Of a DNA stretch of 64,000 nt, positions 17,209-25,871 are shown one piece after another. The notes beneath the pieces are model-generated. The model was given only the letters and a program-made list of their open reading frames with translations, had not been told where the DNA came from and searched no databases. Both the position numbers and the translations under genes were made by a program. This DNA is from Nocardia huaxiensis (lineage in GTDB: Bacteria; Actinomycetota; Actinomycetes; Mycobacteriales; Mycobacteriaceae): assembly GCF_013744875.1 (NCBI RefSeq), contig NZ_CP059399.1, forward strand, positions 6,572,001-6,636,000, given 5' to 3'. The first letter of the stretch is position 1; every line of letters starts with the position of its first letter.

Positions 17209-17793
17209 GTGGTGAGACTACCGAAGACCGCGCATTCGGCCCGGCCATGGCGGATTCATGAAATCACGGGTGACTTCCGGCTCGCCGACGTATGGGCGTT
17301 GCCGACCCCCGGTGACATCGACGACTTTCCCCGCTTGGTGCGGCAACTCGCGGAAGGCGCCGGGACGCACCGTTCACCGGCGGTCCGCGCGCTGTTCGCG
17401 CTGCGCTGGAAACTCGGAAAGCTGTTCGGCTGGGATCGTCCAGACTTCGGCGTCGGCACCGGGGTGCCAACGTTGCGCGACAGGCTGCCGGCGGATCTGC
17501 GTGATGCTCCCCCCGGCCCGGCCCTGCACTCGATTCCGTTCACGTCGGTTTACCTGACGCGCAACGAATGGGCGCTGGAGAGCGCGAATCGGACTGTGCA
17601 CGCAGTGCTGCACGTTGGCTGGGTGCCCGACGAAGCGACCGGCGTCTGCCGCGGCCAGATGGCCATGTTGGTAAAACCCAACGGCACACTCGGAGTGGCT
17701 TACCTGACTGTGATCACACCATTCCGCCGTCTGATCGTGTGGCCGTCGATGATCCGAATGATCGGGCGCGACTGGCACGAGGCCGACATGTAA
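17209..17793 (+). CDS. DUF2867 domain-containing protein
   Basis: About 194 residues. The recognisable DUF2867 core is WALPTPGDIDDFPRLVRQL, the FALRWKLGKLFGWD block, and SVYLTRNEWALESANRTVHA followed by HVGWV. Many actinobacterial relatives stand alone or are fused to an NAD-binding epimerase domain; here it is alone. The start is uncertain: GTG 17209, 17212 or 17197 are all possible, and GGAGAG at 17192-17197 favours 17209. The C-terminal segment (LTVITPFRRLIVWPSMIRM) is hydrophobic and could sit against a membrane. Activity unknown. Confidence 0.75.
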   Translation: MVRLPKTAHSARPWRIHEITGDFRLADVWALPTPGDIDDFPRLVRQLAEGAGTHRSPAVRALFALRWKLGKLFGWDRPDFGVGTGVPTLRDRLPADLRDAPPGPALHSIPFTSVYLTRNEWALESANRTVHAVLHVGWVPDEATGVCRGQMAMLVKPNGTLGVAYLTVITPFRRLIVWPSMIRMIGRDWHEADM

Positions 17794-18009
17794 CAACCAA
17801 GGCAAACGCACGCATCTGCCGCTGCCCGCGCTGCCCGAACCGGCCAGCGCGGTCCGGGCAAAGGTCAACGGGCCGAGCTTGAGCTAGCGCCGACCGAACG
17901 CACCATCATGCCGATTCCAGCGTGACTCCAACTGACATGCGCACGGTGCGATCTACTCCGATGACGCATATCAGTTGTCGCGCTATCGTTTCCGACGCTC
18001 CGCGTGCCT

Positions 18010-18031
18010 TGTCGGAGACCGCTGTTACGTT
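18010..18031 (+). promoter_or_regulatory. PafBC-type (RecA-NDp-like) promoter
   Basis: TTGTCGG (TGTCGG at 18010-18015), ten spacer bases, TACGTT (18026-18031). It fits tTGTCRGtg-N8-TAnnnT apart from the TG after TGTCRG. The -10 is 37 bases before the ATG at 18069, ideal for a short leader. Confidence 0.65.
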
Positions 18032-18068
18032 GAAGCGAGGATCTCGTTTCAACTTCTGGAGGGGGCAC

Positions 18069-18665
18069 ATGTTCGACGCACGGCTCGCTGAGTTTTCCCG
18101 CGAGCGGTTGGATGGCCGACCGATACCCGACGATCTGCGAGTGCTGCTGGTGGCTCAGTGGGAAGGTCGCACCGATTTCGGCCACCTGCTCGACCTCGAC
18201 TTCTTCGAGGCGGGAGAAGTCAACCCGCTCCTGGATACCAGCTATATGCGCGAAGAGGATCTCGCGCACCCGGAGACGCAAGCCGACAACGCCGGGGCTG
18301 CGGAGTTGGCCCGGTACCTCAAGCTCGTGGCGAAAGGGGGAAAGGGATGGGTCGGTTACTGGCTCCACCCCGATGAGCCCGTAAACCGGGGCTGGCGCGT
18401 CATAATGCTGGACACCGAATTCACCTTTTGGGGATTGACTGGCTTTAGCCTGGCGGAGGGGGTTGCTGCCGTGCAGGCGGGTTACCAGGACGAGCCCGAC
18501 GTGCGAATCGCGTTCACGCGGCTGGCCGCCGAGCTCGCCGAGCTCGGTCTGCCGCTGAGCACCCAGGACTACGACGCCCTGGACGACAGCGAGTTCGCGG
18601 TGGACGCGGAGGAAGTCCTGGAGGAACTGGTCGAAGCTGAACGCGAGAAACGCGGTCTGGTCTAA
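18069..18665 (+). CDS. Unknown acidic protein under a damage-type promoter
   Basis: A 198-residue acidic cytoplasmic protein. The ATG is well marked by GGAGGGGG (18057-18064). Helical and strand pattern: LRVLLVAQWEGRTDFGHLLD, then KGGKGWVGYWLHPDEPV, RVIMLDTEFTFWGLTG, and a strongly acidic C-terminal helix (AVDAEEVLEELVEAEREKR). The middle, with Gly-Trp-rich strands, faintly recalls SUKH/SMI1-KNR4 immunity-type folds, but I cannot claim this. The unusual point is its promoter, which matches the RecA-independent DNA-damage motif also found before the DUF4132 genes. It may be part of the same regulon. Confidence 0.7.
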   Translation: MFDARLAEFSRERLDGRPIPDDLRVLLVAQWEGRTDFGHLLDLDFFEAGEVNPLLDTSYMREEDLAHPETQADNAGAAELARYLKLVAKGGKGWVGYWLHPDEPVNRGWRVIMLDTEFTFWGLTGFSLAEGVAAVQAGYQDEPDVRIAFTRLAAELAELGLPLSTQDYDALDDSEFAVDAEEVLEELVEAEREKRGLV

Positions 18666-18930
18666 CCGGCGGCCTCGATGCGCGGCAGCCGGCCGTGGCT
18701 TTCATCGAAATCGGCGCGGATGGCTACGAGAACCGCAGGGTCGAAGTTTCCTCCGACGCCGCACCCCACAGCCGAACACACTATTCTGCCGCTGGTCGCG
18801 CTGACTGTGCCGGCACGCGCGAAACCGCGGAGGATCGAGTCGCTGTGCTGATCCGAGATCACCTCGGAGAGTTACGATCGTTCGGTTGTGGTTGGTTTGG
18901 CACGGTTGTGCCTGTGGTGGGGGGATTCTT

Positions 18931-19236
18931 GTGGCCGGTTTCTTCAGGCTCGGAGTCGATCTCTTGATCGGCGACCTGAAGTGGTTCGCAATCGGAGGGT
19001 TCGTTCTGTTGGTGCTCGCGGCCGTTTTGTGGGATGCGGTCAGCGTTGCGGTTGGCTGGGTGATGGGGTTCTTCCGAACGGGCCACCGGTTCGATGAGGA
19101 ACGTGAGCAGTCACCGCGCTCGCGCCGCACCACGCGAACCCGCGAGCGCCGCGCAGCCCTCGAGGCCGAACGACGGGCCGCGCTCCGGGCGAAGTATGCC
19201 GACAGCAGCCCCGTTCACGCCGACCGGATCGACTGA
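18931..19236 (+). CDS. Small membrane protein
   Basis: About 101 residues. GTG 18931 is chosen because a GGTGGGGGG run ends eight bases upstream. One or two hydrophobic segments (WFAIGGFVLLVLAAVLWDAV, VAVGWVMGFF) are followed by a highly charged tail (RTRERRAALEAERRAALRAK). This suggests an inner-membrane anchor with a cytoplasmic basic helix. No family recognised. Confidence 0.6.
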   Translation: MAGFFRLGVDLLIGDLKWFAIGGFVLLVLAAVLWDAVSVAVGWVMGFFRTGHRFDEEREQSPRSRRTTRTRERRAALEAERRAALRAKYADSSPVHADRID

Positions 19237-19623
19237 GGCTCGGCCGGATTCACTGCGGCGCGGACGTGCGATGTAGCTACCTCCGACGCTTGTGCGGGCC
19301 GGATCCTCCCTGCGCTGGGTGCTTGGAGCCGGATCCCCCGGAATCAGTGGCGCGCGAAAACGGGGCGCGGGGGTTGGGGTCTTCGTGAAACAGGGGCCTT
19401 GCCAATAACTTTCGAGGCGATCGAAAGATGGCGTGCAGGTCTGCACCCAGCGCCGGTGCGGTGGCAACGGGATCCAGCGGAATCGATTGGGGCCGGACAT
19501 TGGAGAACCTGCTGTGGTCGCTCGATACGGCCTCCGGCAACCGTTTGGCGTGTGCGAGCATGCCGTGGATGTGCGAGATGCAGCCGACCGGCAGCGCATC
19601 CGGCAGCGTCGGGTGACGAGCGG
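19237..19623. other. Stretch without a convincing gene
   Basis: About 390 bases. A GCCGGATCC(T/C)CC element occurs twice (around 19299 and 19329). Small open frames here overlap one another on both strands and show no ribosome site. I see no gene. Confidence 0.4.
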
Positions 19624-21609
19624 TCAGGGCGCGAGTTCGGAGGCGATCGTGAGGGCCGCGCGCACGTCACGGCGCAGCGGTTCGAGCACGTCGTCCTCCT
19701 GACTGTTCTCGGGGCGTGCGGGTTGCGATGGGAGCACAGTGGCCGGCTCGCGCAGTCCGCGGGCCAGCGTCTCCAATTGCGCTGCGAGTTCCCGGGATTC
19801 GGCGAGGGGTGGCCAGGGTGCGCCCTGCCGCATCCGGATCCGGGCGGCGGTAGTGGTGTCTACGATCTGCTCGACCGCGACGACCAGCGGCATCCATGCC
19901 ACAGCGCGGGTCCCCATCGGCGGTGGCTCGGTGAGGGCGCGCTGGAATTCCATGCGCACGGCCGACAGGTCGTGGAACAGCTGCCGGCGCATGCGGGCGC
20001 GCGCGGACCGGTCGGGCATGCCGGGGGCATCCGGGTCGAGGAAGGCGTATTCGATGTAGCGTGCCGTGTCGGCCACAGCCGCTGCGAGTTTGTCACCGAC
20101 GCGCGTCGCCCAGCTCTGCGGCCACAGCAGGTAGCCCGCGAACAGCGCGATGGCGCAACCGATCAGGGAGTCGTACAGGCGTGGTGCGACGAGTCCGGCG
20201 CCCTGGTGGTTGATGAGGTCGGACAGCAGCAGGATCACCGGTGTGACAGCGGCGGTCTGGTAGCCGTAGCCGCGCGGGGTGAGCACCGGAATCAGCGGGG
20301 CGAGCAACGCCATCGCGAGTACGTCCCACCAGCCGCGTGGCACCTGGGTCAGTACGGCCGCGGCGACGAGCAAGCCGGTGGCCGTGCCGACGGCTCGCAG
20401 GACCGCCCGCGAGAAGACCGAACCGAAGTCGGGTTTCATGACAAAGGTGACGGCCAGCGCCACCCAATAGGAACGCGGGACCTCGACCAGCGACACCAGC
20501 GCCTGGGCCAGCCCGATGCACAGGGCCAGGCGCAGGCCGTAACGCCAGGAAGCCGCGGACAGCAACACCACGTGGGTCGCCTGCAGCAGGCGTTCACGCA
20601 CGGGCGCGGGCCGGCCGATCTGGTCGTCGGCCGTGCCGGGTTGAGTGCCGGAGAGCAGGGCGGCCGCGTGGCGTACCGCGTCGTCGACGGCCTGGGCGAC
20701 GGGGTCGTCCGGGGTCGGCAGGTGTAGATCGACCGGTCCGGTGAACCCGCGATCGACGGCGTCGGCGAGCGTCCGCACCGCGTCGGACACTGCTGTGGGC
20801 ACAGGCCGGTGGTTTCGCTGGGCGAATTGGTGTGCGGCCGGTGCGGCTTCGACGATCGGGACGACGGCGTTGAGGCCGCCGACAAGTCGCACCAGGTCCG
20901 GATTGCGGCTGTGGTCGAGCAGCCGGCGGGCCAGGATCAGGTCGTAGGCCCGGTCGAGCGAGCGGGCGAGTTCCTGCCGGGCGGCGGCGTAGGTCTGCGG
21001 CTGCGATGCCGCGTTGTCCAGCAGGTTCGCGACGGCGCGATAGGTGTCGGCCACCGCGGCCCGCTCGGGCAAGTCGCCGCGCAGGGGCCAGGCGAGCAGG
21101 GCCAGCGCGAGCACGAGCGCACCGCCCGCGCCCATCAGCACAGGCGCCAGCCACCAGGGCCCCGGCATCGGCAGACCGGCGCCGATCACGGTGCTCATCA
21201 GCAGCAGCAGTCCGGACGCGGAGGAGACGGTGCCGATCACGGAGATCATCCCCGAGACGAGCGCGATGGCGGTGACGACGGTGACGGCGATCCAGCCGTG
21301 CCCGTACACGAGGATGCCGACGGTCAGGCCCAGGGCGCTGAAGAGTTGCGGCACAGCGATATTGAGGACGCGCATGCGGTAGGTGGTCGCGGTGTCGCTG
21401 AGGACGCTCGACAACGCGCCCATCGAAACGAGTGCGCCGTATGCGGGATAACCGGTGGCGAATCCGAGTGCCAGCGGCAGGGCCATGCCGAGGCTGGCGC
21501 GGGTGGCGGCGGACCAGGGTATGCGAGCGGGCCGTGGCTTCAGCGGCTCGAGGATGCGAGTCAACCACCCGGGAGCGGACACGGCGGACAGAGAATTCCG
21601 GCGGGTCAT
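19624..21609 (-). CDS. FUSC (fusaric acid resistance-like) membrane protein
   Basis: A 661-residue integral membrane protein with two halves, each of about six hydrophobic helices followed by a cytoplasmic region: helices at ~25-170, soluble part ~175-335, helices ~345-480, soluble tail ~480-661. Typical blocks are LALGFATGYPAYGALVSMGA in the first half and SYWVALAVTFVMKPDFGSV with VGTATGLLVAA in the second. This is the FUSC/AaeB-like aromatic-acid efflux architecture. ATG 21609 (MTRRNSL) is preferred over one 42 bases upstream. Substrate unknown; such proteins export aromatic acids or anchor lipoglycan export in mycolata. Confidence 0.87.
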   Translation of the reverse strand: MTRRNSLSAVSAPGWLTRILEPLKPRPARIPWSAATRASLGMALPLALGFATGYPAYGALVSMGALSSVLSDTATTYRMRVLNIAVPQLFSALGLTVGILVYGHGWIAVTVVTAIALVSGMISVIGTVSSASGLLLLMSTVIGAGLPMPGPWWLAPVLMGAGGALVLALALLAWPLRGDLPERAAVADTYRAVANLLDNAASQPQTYAAARQELARSLDRAYDLILARRLLDHSRNPDLVRLVGGLNAVVPIVEAAPAAHQFAQRNHRPVPTAVSDAVRTLADAVDRGFTGPVDLHLPTPDDPVAQAVDDAVRHAAALLSGTQPGTADDQIGRPAPVRERLLQATHVVLLSAASWRYGLRLALCIGLAQALVSLVEVPRSYWVALAVTFVMKPDFGSVFSRAVLRAVGTATGLLVAAAVLTQVPRGWWDVLAMALLAPLIPVLTPRGYGYQTAAVTPVILLLSDLINHQGAGLVAPRLYDSLIGCAIALFAGYLLWPQSWATRVGDKLAAAVADTARYIEYAFLDPDAPGMPDRSARARMRRQLFHDLSAVRMEFQRALTEPPPMGTRAVAWMPLVVAVEQIVDTTTAARIRMRQGAPWPPLAESRELAAQLETLARGLREPATVLPSQPARPENSQEDDVLEPLRRDVRAALTIASELAP

Positions 21610-21735
21610 AGCTGTCAGTATGCTGCCGCCGGCGGACGGCCTTCGCATCACCCGCCGACGGCAGCTGTTGTTCTCCCCGTCGCCGGTCGGATCAACTGGC
21701 GGTTCGAGGTGGTGTCCGGGTCGGCGTGGTTGCCA

Positions 21736-22677
21736 TCAGGCGGCGGCCGGCGCGAGTCGCGTACGGGGGCTGTCGGTGTCGCTCGCCCGCGTGATCAGGC
21801 GCAGGAGTGCCTCGGCGACCTGTGCCGGCTGCTCCAGGATCACCGAATGCCCCGCGCCCTCGATCAGGACCAGATCCGAGTAGTCGACGGCCGCGGCCAT
21901 GGCGATCGAATGCGACGGCGGGGTCATCACGTCGGCGGTGCCGCAGAGCACCAGGGTGGGGATCCTCGACAGGACGCTCAGTGCGTCGGTGCGGTCGTAG
22001 GTCGTGAACGCGGTCAGGAACGCGGCCATCGGCACGATCGGGGTCTGATTGTGCATCGCGTTCGCGAGCGTGAGGACCCGCGGGTTCACCGTGCGATCGC
22101 CGAGTTCCGCCGCTCGCACGATCGGCGCGAAAGCCTTGCCCGCCAACTGCTTCGCGTAATGCATGACGCCGGGTGCCCGTCGAACCGCGGCCTGGAACAG
22201 TGCGATGGCGGGGTGCCGCAGGAACCGCCCGAGCCCGGTGTCGCCGATCCCGCTCGCGGCTGTCGCGATGAGGCCCATCCCGATGACGCGCGCACCGACC
22301 TCGTGCGAGTTCTGGGCGATATAGGTGAGCGCGCTCATCCCGCCCATCGAATATCCCACGAGGACAACCGGACCGACGGGCGCCACCGCGTCGAGCACAT
22401 CCCGCAGATCCTGCCCGAGCCGCTCCAGGGTGTAGGTCTGCCGTGCGGCCGTGCCCGAATCACCATGCCCGCGATGGTCGTAGCACACGATCCGGACCTG
22501 CGGTAACTGCCGGCGCAGCGCATCGCGCACCTGCGTCCAGGACCCGCCGCGTCCGCAATGCCCATGCAGCAGAACAACTGTCAGTTCGGCATCGCGGGGC
22601 CCGGACACCTCCACCGCGAGCCTCACGCGGTCTCGAGTCCAAACCGTGACGGGACTGGGGTTCGCGGTGACGGACAT
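21736..22677 (-). CDS. Alpha/beta hydrolase
   Basis: A 313-residue cytoplasmic hydrolase. VVLLHGHCG gives the oxyanion loop, VGYSMGG the nucleophile elbow, the acid is probably the Asp of CGTADVMTP, and GAGHS holds the catalytic His. A helical cap lies between residues ~135 and 230. A 126-base gap separates it from FUSC on the same strand, so co-transcription is possible. Esterase, lipase or epoxide-hydrolase-like chemistry cannot be separated from sequence alone. Confidence 0.9.
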   Translation of the reverse strand: MSVTANPSPVTVWTRDRVRLAVEVSGPRDAELTVVLLHGHCGRGGSWTQVRDALRRQLPQVRIVCYDHRGHGDSGTAARQTYTLERLGQDLRDVLDAVAPVGPVVLVGYSMGGMSALTYIAQNSHEVGARVIGMGLIATAASGIGDTGLGRFLRHPAIALFQAAVRRAPGVMHYAKQLAGKAFAPIVRAAELGDRTVNPRVLTLANAMHNQTPIVPMAAFLTAFTTYDRTDALSVLSRIPTLVLCGTADVMTPPSHSIAMAAAVDYSDLVLIEGAGHSVILEQPAQVAEALLRLITRASDTDSPRTRLAPAAA

Positions 22678-22938
22678 CGGACCTCCGGTACGTGGGCTGG
22701 ACTCCTCCCACTATCCGTCGCACTCGGCCTCGTAATCAGACCCCCGAGTACTACCCGCCACCGACCAAGGTGGAGCAAATCCCCACCAAGGTGAACCCGA
22801 GCTCGGCGGCGCTTTCGCGGGGCCTGCCATCTGGTGTTGTACCGCTTGCGGTGGACGGTTCCGGAGTTCAGCCGCACGCCCGCGACTTGCCGTGTGATCT
22901 TCGCGCCGAATACGCGACTGGGCAGCAATGATTCAGAA

Positions 22939-23886
22939 ATGCCATCGATCCCTGCGGCGGACGCTCGCTCCGACCGGTCCGCGGCCATTCCCCTGCGGCG
23001 ATGGCCCTTGATCGTTGCGGCCTCCGCACTCGTTGTGGTCGCGACCTACCTGCTGGCCGTGCGGACCGCCGACGGCCAAGCTCTCGAGAACGCGGCTTTG
23101 CGAGGCGCTGACCAGGCGGCGGCCCGCGACGCAACGCAGGCGAACCACACCCTCGACCAGATCACCGTCTATTCCCTGGGGGTCGCGACGGTCATCATCG
23201 GCGTGATCGCCGCACTGCGACGCCGCATGGATTTGATGGTCGCGGGGTTGGGCGTGATCGTCGCCGGGCAGGCGGTCGTGCAACCACTTAAGCGTTACCT
23301 GCTCCCGCGCCCCGACTTAGTTTCCGCCACAGCCGATTACACGAACAACAGCTTTCCGAGCGGGCACACCACCGCCGCCATGACCATCTTGTTCGCCCTC
23401 ATTCTGGTCGTCCCCTACCGTTGGCGCGGCCTGGCAATGCTGGTGGTGCTGCCCTGGGCGGTGAGCATCGGCCACTACACGCTCACCGCCAAATGGCATC
23501 GTCTCAGCGACACTCTCGCAGCCGACGCGATCGCACTGGCCTTGGCGTGCCTGGCCTCGTGGTGGCTGATGCGACGCGGCGCAGTCCGGCGCTACACCGG
23601 ACGCGCGCGGATAGTGCCGGTGGCCGTCACCGCCCTCATGGCGCTGGTAGCGACGGCAGCGCTGGCACTCGGCGCGATATTGTGGTGCGTCCCCATCCAC
23701 AAACAAGGATTCGAGGCCACCGTCCACGGCGACGAATGGGTAATTTATCTCGGCGCAACAAGTTTCGCCCACGCAGGCTCGATCCTCGCCGCCCTGGTCT
23801 TCCTCACCGCATGGCACCGGCTGGAAACCGGCGACACTCCGAACAGCGCACCACAACCTCAGACCAGCAGCGCTGCGCTTCCGTGA
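22939..23886 (+). CDS. PAP2-family membrane phosphatase
   Basis: A 315-residue integral membrane phosphatase with about six transmembrane helices. The three PAP2 motifs are visible: a K-x(n)-RP block in PLKRYLLPRPD, PSGHTTA, and the GHYTLTAKWHRLSD block that ends with the general-base His and Asp. Such enzymes dephosphorylate undecaprenyl diphosphate, phosphatidic acid or polyprenyl phosphates at the outer face of the membrane. ATG 22939 gives a short basic N-terminus before helix 1 (WPLIVAASALVVVATYLL). The substrate is unassigned. Confidence 0.9.
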   Translation: MPSIPAADARSDRSAAIPLRRWPLIVAASALVVVATYLLAVRTADGQALENAALRGADQAAARDATQANHTLDQITVYSLGVATVIIGVIAALRRRMDLMVAGLGVIVAGQAVVQPLKRYLLPRPDLVSATADYTNNSFPSGHTTAAMTILFALILVVPYRWRGLAMLVVLPWAVSIGHYTLTAKWHRLSDTLAADAIALALACLASWWLMRRGAVRRYTGRARIVPVAVTALMALVATAALALGAILWCVPIHKQGFEATVHGDEWVIYLGATSFAHAGSILAALVFLTAWHRLETGDTPNSAPQPQTSSAALP

Positions 23887-23930
23887 ACACACTCGTCTGC
23901 GTCAACCTCCGGCCAGTTCTGACCCGGCCG

Positions 23931-24779
23931 CTAGTCGGCGAGTTGGGCGACCAGGGCCACGACGTGGTTGAGGTGAGCGGGGGTTGTCAGGTGGCCCATG
24001 CCGGTGATGATGTGCGGGTCGATGTTCATGGTGCGGCGCAGGGCCGGGGCCAGTCTGTGCGGTGGGAGGAATCGGTCGTGCTCGCCTACCGCGACCACGC
24101 ACGGGCGGGTGGCGCGATCGGCCAGCAGAGCTGACGGTAGGGGCGGCGGGGCCAGGGTGGTGCGACAGTTGGCGGCCAGGACGGTCATCCACTCCACTTC
24201 GGGCTCGGGTGGTTCCTCGCCTGGCGCGACGAACAGTCGCAGGAGGTCGCGGGTGTGGTCCGTGCTCGGGCGGAGTAGCCATATCGCTGATGCCGCAGCG
24301 AGTTTCGGGGCCATGGACAGGCGGATGACGCCTGCGGGGGAGATCAAGGCGCGGGCGGCGATCCGGGGCGAACCGGCGGCGAGGGCCACCGCCGCACCCA
24401 GCGAATTTCCCACCAGCACAACGTTGTCCAGGTCTGCGATGGTCAGGATCTCGTCGAGTAATCGACCGTACCAGCGCAGCCGGTGACGCCGCGGCCGGCG
24501 CGGATCACTGAGACCGGGCTGGCCGGACAGGTCCACGATCATGGTCGGCCAGCGGCTCGACAGCGCCTGAAGCCACGGTAGAGCCACAGCGGCGTTGAAC
24601 CCGGTGCCGGGCACGACCACCACACGGGGAGCGCCGATACCCGCAGCGGTCACGTGCACCGATCCGGCAGTGGTGTCCAGCAACGACGTTGTGAGCGGAA
24701 AGCCTGCCCGCGCAAGAGTTTCCGAGCACCACCGGCGCGCCGCGAGGCGCCCCCGCGCATTCTTGTACACGCCCTGCAT
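23931..24779 (-). CDS. Alpha/beta hydrolase
   Basis: A 282-residue hydrolase. The VVVPGTGFN segment occupies the oxyanion-loop position, VLVGNSLGAAVALAAG is the nucleophile elbow, VGEHDRFLPP carries the acid, and GMGHLT the His. A basic first 30 residues may be a late annotation artefact or a leader. It converges on the PAP2 phosphatase. It belongs to a different subfamily from the hydrolase at 21736. Substrate unknown. Confidence 0.88.
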   Translation of the reverse strand: MQGVYKNARGRLAARRWCSETLARAGFPLTTSLLDTTAGSVHVTAAGIGAPRVVVVPGTGFNAAVALPWLQALSSRWPTMIVDLSGQPGLSDPRRPRRHRLRWYGRLLDEILTIADLDNVVLVGNSLGAAVALAAGSPRIAARALISPAGVIRLSMAPKLAAASAIWLLRPSTDHTRDLLRLFVAPGEEPPEPEVEWMTVLAANCRTTLAPPPLPSALLADRATRPCVVAVGEHDRFLPPHRLAPALRRTMNIDPHIITGMGHLTTPAHLNHVVALVAQLAD

Positions 24780-24885
24780 CGCGCCAGTGTGCGGCCATCT
24801 CGATGATTTCGTCCAGCCCTCGTCGTCGTGGGTGGCCGACCTCCCTTGACCGCCCGAATAGTCTCAGTGGCGGGAGGCGGTCGCG

Positions 24886-25152
24886 GTGGTTGGTCACAAG
24901 CGCGAGGTCGTCGCGTCGGCCGTGCAGGAGATCCTGAATTACTTTGGTAAGTGCCCGATCTGCGGGCATCCGGCTCGCGCGTGGCGCATTACCGCTGGAT
25001 TCGACGACGATCGGGTCGAGAGCCAGGATGTTGCCGAATGTGGCGGCTGGTGCGGTTGGAAAGGGCCCGTGCGGGCGACGGCGATGACCGACGGTTCGTT
25101 GGTACTCGCGAAGGCGCACAGGACAATCGGGCCGGGTTTGCCTTCCAGCTAG
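24886..25152 (+). CDS. Small zinc-ribbon-like protein
   Basis: An 88-residue protein with CPICGHPARAW at residues 23-33 and CGGWCGW at about 52-58. Two CxxC-like knuckles 25-30 residues apart suggest a structural zinc site. GTG 24886 has GGGAGG about 12 bases upstream. It is flanked by genes on the opposite strand, so it is transcribed alone. No family is recognised; a nucleic-acid-binding role is only a guess. Confidence 0.6.
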   Translation: MVGHKREVVASAVQEILNYFGKCPICGHPARAWRITAGFDDDRVESQDVAECGGWCGWKGPVRATAMTDGSLVLAKAHRTIGPGLPSS

Positions 25153-25191
25153 GTCACACGGCGGACGCCTGCGCCGTGCCGTTCGGGAACG

Positions 25192-25761
25192 TCAACTCTG
25201 GGGCCGGCCGGTGAGGTAGCGCTGGATCGTGGGGCCGAGCCAGGCGATGAGTTCGTCGGCGGGCATGGCGACCACGGGGGGTACGCGCAGGACGTAGCGG
25301 CACAGGGCCAGGCCGAGGAGTTGGGTGCCGATCAGGCCGGCGCGGGGGATGGCGTCGGCCGGGGGGATGCCGCGGGTCAGGAGCATGGGGACCACCTGCC
25401 CGCTGAAGATGCTGCGCATCTTCTCCGCCGCACCCTCGTTGGTGACGGCCGCGCGCAGCAGCGCGGGGAGGGTGTCGTCGGCTTCCCAGCGGTGGAGGGC
25501 GAAGGTGATGAGGGCGGTGCCGAGGTCGGTGTCGGGGATTTCGGCGAAATCTGGCAATTGCAGGTCGAATTCGGCGGCGAGGGAGAAGAGTTTGTCCTTG
25601 GAGCCGAAGTAGCGGATGACCATGGAGGGGTCGATGCCGGCGTCGGCGGCGATGGCTCGGACGGTGGCGCGGTCGTAGCCGTCGCGGGCGAAGCGTTCGC
25701 GGGCGGCGGCGAGGATCGCGGCCCGGGTTACATCGGACCTCTTGGTTGGTTCCGCGGTCAT
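25192..25761 (-). CDS. TetR-family repressor
   Basis: A 189-residue dimeric repressor. The N-terminal HTH is canonical (RAAILAAARERFARDGYDRA, AIAADAGIDPSMVIRYFGSK), and the ligand domain ends with the TetR_C-type IGTQLLGLALCRYVLRVPP. ATG 25761 (MTAEPTKRS) is preferred over an upstream start, which would run through the operators. It is divergent from an FAD monooxygenase, with at least three matching inverted repeats in between. It therefore most likely represses itself and the monooxygenase until an aromatic or polyketide-type inducer binds. Confidence 0.93.
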   Translation of the reverse strand: MTAEPTKRSDVTRAAILAAARERFARDGYDRATVRAIAADAGIDPSMVIRYFGSKDKLFSLAAEFDLQLPDFAEIPDTDLGTALITFALHRWEADDTLPALLRAAVTNEGAAEKMRSIFSGQVVPMLLTRGIPPADAIPRAGLIGTQLLGLALCRYVLRVPPVVAMPADELIAWLGPTIQRYLTGRPQS

Positions 25762-25774
25762 GCCAACGAGTGTA

Positions 25775-25847
25775 GGCCAACAAGTGTTGACCAAAGCAAG
25801 GGCCGGGCTTACAGTAGTCAACAAGCGTTGGCCAACAGTTGTTGACC
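25775..25847. promoter_or_regulatory. Three TetR operators in the divergent intergenic region
   Basis: Near-palindromes GGCCAACAAGTGTTGACC (25775-25792), GTCAACAAGCGTTGGC (25817-25832) and GGCCAACAGTTGTTGACC (25830-25847) share the form GNCAAC-N4-GTTGNC; the last two overlap. A weaker copy (GCCAACGAGTGTAGGC, 25762-25777) sits next to the tetR ATG. Confidence 0.85.
25787..25815 (+). promoter_or_regulatory. Sigma-A-type promoter of the monooxygenase
   Basis: TTGACC (25787-25792), exactly 17 bases, TACAGT (25810-25815). The -35 lies inside operator 1, and operators 2-3 lie just downstream of the -10, so a bound repressor would block RNA polymerase at both ends. Confidence 0.8.
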
Positions 25848-25871
25848 TGATTGAATAGCTTGGAGGACAGG

